From CBFGTA01 sp965651595 (GTDB taxonomy: Bacteria; Actinomycetota; Actinomycetes; S36-B12; UBA10799), in the NCBI GenBank assembly GCA_965651595.1, contig CBFGTA010000010.1, positions 1 to 35,890 on the forward strand: a DNA stretch of 35,890 bases, in the 5' to 3' direction. Under the pieces are notes generated by a model. The model searched no databases and was not told where the DNA came from. It was given only the letters and a program-made list of their open reading frames with translations. Shown here piece after piece: positions 31,801-35,890 of the stretch (positions are counted from its first letter, which is position 1; every line of letters starts with the position of its first letter). The position numbers and the translations under genes are program-made.

Positions 31801-31806
31801 CAGAGT

Positions 31807-33885
31807 GTGGTCCACGATCGCCCTCACCCAACTCCGCCGAAATTCCCCGGCGCCCCGACTGCCGCCGCCGAGGAGTTCTGGACGACGGTGCCGTCGCGCA
31901 GCCTGCCCGTTCCTGACGTTCTCCACGGGCGTTTTCCAATTCTGGATGTCAGTCCGAGCGTGGAGTCTGGGCGCCGACCTGCCAAGGCCGCCGTCGGCGA
32001 ACCGGTTCCCATTGAGGCGACAATCTTCCGTGAGGGACACGACTTGCTAGGAGCCGATGTCGTGTTCGTCGACCCCGACGGTAACGAGCATTCTCCCTTG
32101 CCCATGTCGGTCAAAGATGCTGGCGTTGACCGCTGGAGCGCCATTTTTCGGACTAGCAAGCCCGGCGACTGGACCTTCACCGTTCGGGCCTGGGCCGATC
32201 CCTATGCAACGTGGCGTCACCGGGCCGAGATCAAGGTGCCCGCCGACCTCGACACCGATCTTGAACTCGCTGAGGGCGCGTTGGTCTTGGAGCGGGCAGC
32301 TGCGGGCATTCCGACGACTGCCGACCGCAACGCGGTCATGGCCGCGGTTAGTGCCTTGCGTGATTCCACCCGGCCCGCCACCGAGCGGCTCGCTGCCGCC
32401 ACATGCGACGCGGTGGAACAGGCTATGACCGTCCATCCCTTGCGCGATGTGCTGTCGACCTGCGGGCCCTGGACTCTGCGAGTAGACCGCCGACGGGCGC
32501 TCGTGGGCGCCTGGTACGAGTTGTTCCCTCGTTCGGAGGGAGCCGACACCACAGCTAGCCCGGCCGTCTCGGGAACCTTCGCTACCGCCGCCGATCGTCT
32601 CACTGAAGTCGCGGCGATGGGGTTTGACGTGGTGTATGTTCCCCCCATCCACCCGATCGGGCACATCAACCGCAAAGGTAAGAACAACAGTGTGGATGCG
32701 CTGGCCGACGATGTGGGCAGCCCGTGGGCTATCGGATCGGACGAGGGCGGGCATCGCAGTGTCCACCCGGATCTGGGAACACTCGACGATTTCGCGGATT
32801 TCGTCGAACGGGCGGCTGCGCTGGACCTCGAGATCGCCATCGACCTGGCCCTGCAAGTGGCGCCTGACCATCCCTGGGCGACCGCCGGGAAGCCTTGGTT
32901 TCTGGTGCGGGCCGACGGTTCGATCGCGTATGCCGAGAACCCACCCAAGAAGTACCAGGACATCTATCCGATCTGGTTTGACGGCGATCCAGCTGGCTTC
33001 ATCGACGAAGTCGTCGACATCATCCTTTTTTGGCGGAAGCGCGGAATCCGCATCTTCCGCGTCGATAATCCCCACACCAAGCCGCTGCGGTTTTGGGATG
33101 AAGTGATCGCTCGAGTGCACGACGCGGACCCCGAAATCTTGTTCTTGGCCGAAGCGTTCACCCGCCCACCGATGATGCGGGCGCTCGGAGAAGTGGGATT
33201 CCACCAGAGCTACACCTACTTCACGTGGCGCAACACTAAGCTCGAACTCGAGGAATACCTCACCGAACTCAGTGACGAGTCGAGCGCCTACATGCGCCCG
33301 AACTTGTTCGTCAACACGCCTGACATTTTGACGGCCTATCTGCAGTACGGAGGCCCGGCGGCGTTCGCGATTCGGGCCACTTTGGCAGCCACATTGTCGC
33401 CGACCTGGGGCATGTACGCAGGGTTCGAACTGTTCGAACACGTAGCGGTGAAGCCCGGCAGCGAGGAGTACCTCAACAGCGAGAAGTACGAACTGCGCCC
33501 GCGCGACTGGACGGCAGCTGCCGCTGGCGGCCACAGCCTGATCCCGTACGTCACCATGCTCAACTCCATCCGGCGGCGGCATCCGGCCCTGCAGACCCTT
33601 CGAGGGCTCACCTTCCACCCCACCGACAGTGACGACATCATCGCGTACTCGCGAACCGACGGACCCGACACCGTCGTCGTCGTGTGCAACCTGGATCCCT
33701 ATGGCGCTCACGAAGCCACCGTTCACCTGAACATGTCCGCCCTCGGCCTAGCCCCGGATGCCGAGTTCGACGTCGTCGACGAAGTGTCGGGGGCGGCGTG
33801 GCGGTGGAACGCCCACAGCTACGTTCGCCTCGACCCCTATGTTGCCTGCGCCCACATTGTCACCCTGAGAAAAGGAACGGTATAA
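31807..33885 (+). CDS. glgE: Maltose-1-phosphate maltosyltransferase
   Basis: GlgE transfers maltosyl units from alpha-maltose-1-phosphate to the non-reducing end of alpha-1,4-glucan, the key step of the trehalose/M1P route to glycogen and capsular glucan. The 692-residue protein has the N-terminal beta-sandwich and helical bundle, then the GH13_3 barrel with VYVPPIHPIGHINRKGKNNS (catalytic-loop signature), the nucleophile Asp420 (GIRIFRVDNPHTKPLRFW), acid/base Glu449 (ILFLAEAFTRP; the 29-residue spacing matches the M. tuberculosis enzyme) and VNTPDILTAYLQ. The GTG start lies 6 nt after a -10 box. It is followed by glgB after 5 nt, the standard glgE-glgB operon. The maltose-1-phosphate source (TreS-Pep2 or a GlgM-type GT4) is not otherwise in view, unless the GT4 at 22933 does it. 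Confidence 0.97.
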   Translation: MVHDRPHPTPPKFPGAPTAAAEEFWTTVPSRSLPVPDVLHGRFPILDVSPSVESGRRPAKAAVGEPVPIEATIFREGHDLLGADVVFVDPDGNEHSPLPMSVKDAGVDRWSAIFRTSKPGDWTFTVRAWADPYATWRHRAEIKVPADLDTDLELAEGALVLERAAAGIPTTADRNAVMAAVSALRDSTRPATERLAAATCDAVEQAMTVHPLRDVLSTCGPWTLRVDRRRALVGAWYELFPRSEGADTTASPAVSGTFATAADRLTEVAAMGFDVVYVPPIHPIGHINRKGKNNSVDALADDVGSPWAIGSDEGGHRSVHPDLGTLDDFADFVERAAALDLEIAIDLALQVAPDHPWATAGKPWFLVRADGSIAYAENPPKKYQDIYPIWFDGDPAGFIDEVVDIILFWRKRGIRIFRVDNPHTKPLRFWDEVIARVHDADPEILFLAEAFTRPPMMRALGEVGFHQSYTYFTWRNTKLELEEYLTELSDESSAYMRPNLFVNTPDILTAYLQYGGPAAFAIRATLAATLSPTWGMYAGFELFEHVAVKPGSEEYLNSEKYELRPRDWTAAAAGGHSLIPYVTMLNSIRRRHPALQTLRGLTFHPTDSDDIIAYSRTDGPDTVVVVCNLDPYGAHEATVHLNMSALGLAPDAEFDVVDEVSGAAWRWNAHSYVRLDPYVACAHIVTLRKGTV

Positions 33886-33890
33886 GTCGC

Positions 33891-35890
33891 ATGACTCACC
33901 CTTCACCTGCCGCCGTGGATGTGGCCGCAATCGACTCCCTCGTCGAGGGCACTCACGCCAACCCGCACGACTTGCTCGGCCCGCATGTGGTCGACGACAC
34001 CGTCACTGTCAGGGTGCTGCGCCCCAACGCCACTGAGGTGGACCTGGTCATCGGATCGGAACGTCTGCCGATGGAGCACGTGCACCGCGGGGTCTGGGCA
34101 GCCGCCGTAGAAGGATCGGAGGTTCCTGACTATCGACTGGCGGTCAGCTACGGAGGAGAACCGATTCCCGGCGATGATCCGTACCGCTTCTTGCCGACGT
34201 TGGGCGAACTCGATCTGCACTTGATTTCCGAAGGCCGCCACGAGCAGTTGTGGACGGTGCTCGGGGCCCACACCCACGTCTACGACTCCCCCCACGGACC
34301 CATTCACGGGGTGAGTTTTGCGGTCTGGGCGCCAGCTGCCCGAGGTGTGCGAGTGGTCGGCGACTTCAACTTCTGGGACGGCACCGCCACACCCATGCGC
34401 AGCCTGGGATCTACCGGCATTTGGGAAGTGTTCGTTCCCGAGATTGGCGATGGGACGCGGTACAAATTCGAGATTCTTGGCCACGACGGAATCCGACGGC
34501 AGAAGGCCGACCCGTTCGCCCAAGCCACCGAGGAACCCCCGGCCACTGCCTCCGTCGTGTTCACGTCCGGGTACGCGTGGAACGACGCCGACTGGATGGC
34601 CCGACGTGCCGCCACCGATCCCCACACGGGACCCATGTCGATCTACGAGGTCCACCTGGCTTCCTGGCGGCCCGGGTTGAGCTACGAAGAACTCGCCGTG
34701 CAACTCGTCGACTACGTCACGGACAACAACTTCACCCACGTGGAATTTCTGCCCGTGATGGAGCACCCGTTCGGCGGCTCCTGGGGATACCAGGTCACGA
34801 GCTACTACGCCCCTACCGCCCGGATGGGAAACCCTGACGGGCTACGCCACCTGATCGACACTCTGCACCAAAACAACATCGGTGTGATCGTCGACTGGGT
34901 CCCCGCCCACTTCCCCAAGGACGAATTCGCCTTGGCGCGGTTTGACGGTACGGCGCTGTATGAACATCCCGATCCGCAGCGAGGAGAACAACCCGACTGG
35001 GGCACTTACGTCTTCAACTTCGGCCGCCGAGAGGTGCGCAACTTCCTAGTCGCCAACGCGGTGTACTGGTGCGAGGAATACCACGTCGACGGATTGCGGG
35101 TCGACGCCGTCGCGTCGATGTTGTACCTGGACTATTCCCGCGAACCGGGGCAATGGACACCCAACGCGTACGGCGGTCGCGAGAACCTTGAGGCGGTGGA
35201 ATTTCTACACGAGATGAACGCCACTGTCTACAAACGAGTGCCGGGTGTTGTGACGGTCGCGGAGGAGTCAACGTCGTGGCCGGGAGTGACCCGACCAACT
35301 CACTTGGGAGGGCTCGGATTCGGGCTCAAGTGGAACATGGGCTGGATGAACGACTCTTTGCGCTATCTCAACCAGGAGCCGATCTACCGCCAGTACCACC
35401 ACCATCAAATGACGTTTGCTCTCATGTACGCGTGGAGCGAGAACTTCGTTCTGCCGATTTCTCACGACGAAGTCGTGCACGGCAAGGGTTCACTCCTGCG
35501 CAAGGTGCCCGGTGATCGCTGGCAGCAGCTCGCCACGGTGCGTGCGTATCTGGCATATATGTGGGCCCATCCGGGCAAGCAACTCCTGTTTATGGGGCAA
35601 GAGTTCGCTCAGGACGCGGAGTGGAGCGAAGAACGAGGTCTCGATTGGTGGCTGCTCGATCACCCCGAGCACAGCGGTGTGGGCCGCATGGTCAAGGACG
35701 CGAATCGCGTGTACCAGGACACGCCTGCTCTTTGGGCCCTCGACCACGAGCCGAGCGGCTTCGAATGGATCGACGCCAACGACGCGAGCAACAACTGCTT
35801 CACGTGGCTGCGCTTTGATGGCGACGGCAACGCGGTGGCCTGTGTGACCAACTTCGCCGCCGTCCCCCACTACAACTACCGGGTCGGACT
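33891..35890 (+). CDS. glgB: 1,4-alpha-glucan branching enzyme GlgB (3' end outside window)
   Basis: GlgB makes alpha-1,6 branches in glucan produced by GlgE or GlgA. About 666 codons are present; the frame is still open at the window edge, and the family's usual length is about 730. The protein has an N-terminal extension domain (HANPHDLLGPH), a CBM48 domain (FAVWAPAARGVRVVGDFNFWDG) and the GH13_9 barrel. The catalytic residues fall at exactly the Escherichia coli numbering: Asp405 (DGLRVDAVASMLYLDY), Glu458 (VVTVAEESTSWPGV) and Asp526 (PISHDEVVHGKGSL). The ATG is 5 nt after the glgE stop, with an AAAGGA site somewhat far upstream, so translational coupling is likely. Confidence 0.96.
   Translation, partial: MTHPSPAAVDVAAIDSLVEGTHANPHDLLGPHVVDDTVTVRVLRPNATEVDLVIGSERLPMEHVHRGVWAAAVEGSEVPDYRLAVSYGGEPIPGDDPYRFLPTLGELDLHLISEGRHEQLWTVLGAHTHVYDSPHGPIHGVSFAVWAPAARGVRVVGDFNFWDGTATPMRSLGSTGIWEVFVPEIGDGTRYKFEILGHDGIRRQKADPFAQATEEPPATASVVFTSGYAWNDADWMARRAATDPHTGPMSIYEVHLASWRPGLSYEELAVQLVDYVTDNNFTHVEFLPVMEHPFGGSWGYQVTSYYAPTARMGNPDGLRHLIDTLHQNNIGVIVDWVPAHFPKDEFALARFDGTALYEHPDPQRGEQPDWGTYVFNFGRREVRNFLVANAVYWCEEYHVDGLRVDAVASMLYLDYSREPGQWTPNAYGGRENLEAVEFLHEMNATVYKRVPGVVTVAEESTSWPGVTRPTHLGGLGFGLKWNMGWMNDSLRYLNQEPIYRQYHHHQMTFALMYAWSENFVLPISHDEVVHGKGSLLRKVPGDRWQQLATVRAYLAYMWAHPGKQLLFMGQEFAQDAEWSEERGLDWWLLDHPEHSGVGRMVKDANRVYQDTPALWALDHEPSGFEWIDANDASNNCFTWLRFDGDGNAVACVTNFAAVPHYNYRVG

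Noticed and set aside
32047..33726. 559-codon open frame on the minus strand opposite glgE
   Set aside because: It mirrors a confidently identified GlgE, has a Val/Gly/Arg/His-rich composition typical of the antisense of GC-rich genes, and shows no domain.
1..35890. tRNA, rRNA, CRISPR, riboswitch or phage genes
   Set aside because: None could be recognised by eye on either strand; apart from the ilvB attenuator no structured RNA stood out.

Overview
The window comes from a high-GC actinobacterium (Actinomycetota). This rests on protein family signatures, frequent GTG starts, leaderless promoters and gene order. The order gatC-gatA-gatB / ligA / MetE-like / mnmA / cysteine desulfurase / etfA-etfB / methyltransferase-GH57-GT4 / acyltransferase / methyltransferase / enoyl-CoA hydratase matches, from memory, the Mycobacterium tuberculosis stretch Rv3009c to Rv3039c with some genes missing. 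Genus cannot be fixed from the sequence alone; mycobacteria themselves look unlikely because ilvD and the glg genes sit elsewhere there. || Layout. 1-2110: branched-chain amino acid genes on the minus strand, namely the N-terminus of ilvB behind a compact attenuator (8-residue leader peptide, alternative hairpins, terminator), then ilvD. 2183-5531: the gatCAB tRNA amidotransferase operon. 5532-11245: an accessory island that breaks the conserved order. It holds a small membrane-protein gene with a probable frameshift, a lipoprotein, a decayed ISL3-family element, a Fic/VbhA-like toxin-antitoxin pair, an intact IS3-family element with perfect 23-bp ends, and the first 120 codons of a GT87 mannosyltransferase cut by that element. 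11246-20364: housekeeping genes (MetE-like and ligA in one operon, two tandem TRIC-type channels, mnmA, cysteine desulfurase, etfBA). || 20536-35890 is a polysaccharide region. A methyltransferase, a GH57 glucan branching enzyme and a GT4 glucosyltransferase form one tight operon. A hexapeptide acyltransferase and a second methyltransferase follow on the other strand, then an enoyl-CoA hydratase. This set resembles the mycobacterial genes proposed for methylglucose lipopolysaccharide (Rv3030-3032, Rv3034c, Rv3038c, Rv3039c). Directly next to it are glgX, glgP, glgE and glgB, so classical alpha-glucan synthesis and breakdown adjoin a machinery that looks able to elongate, branch, O-methylate and acylate a glucan. 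|| A recurring regulatory pattern is a TANNNT -10 box placed 6 or 7 nt before an ATG/GTG start (ilvB leader, ilvD, gatC, MetE-like, cysteine desulfurase, methyltransferase, enoyl-CoA hydratase, glgP, glgE). It implies many leaderless mRNAs and was used here to choose several starts. No tRNA, rRNA or CRISPR array was seen.
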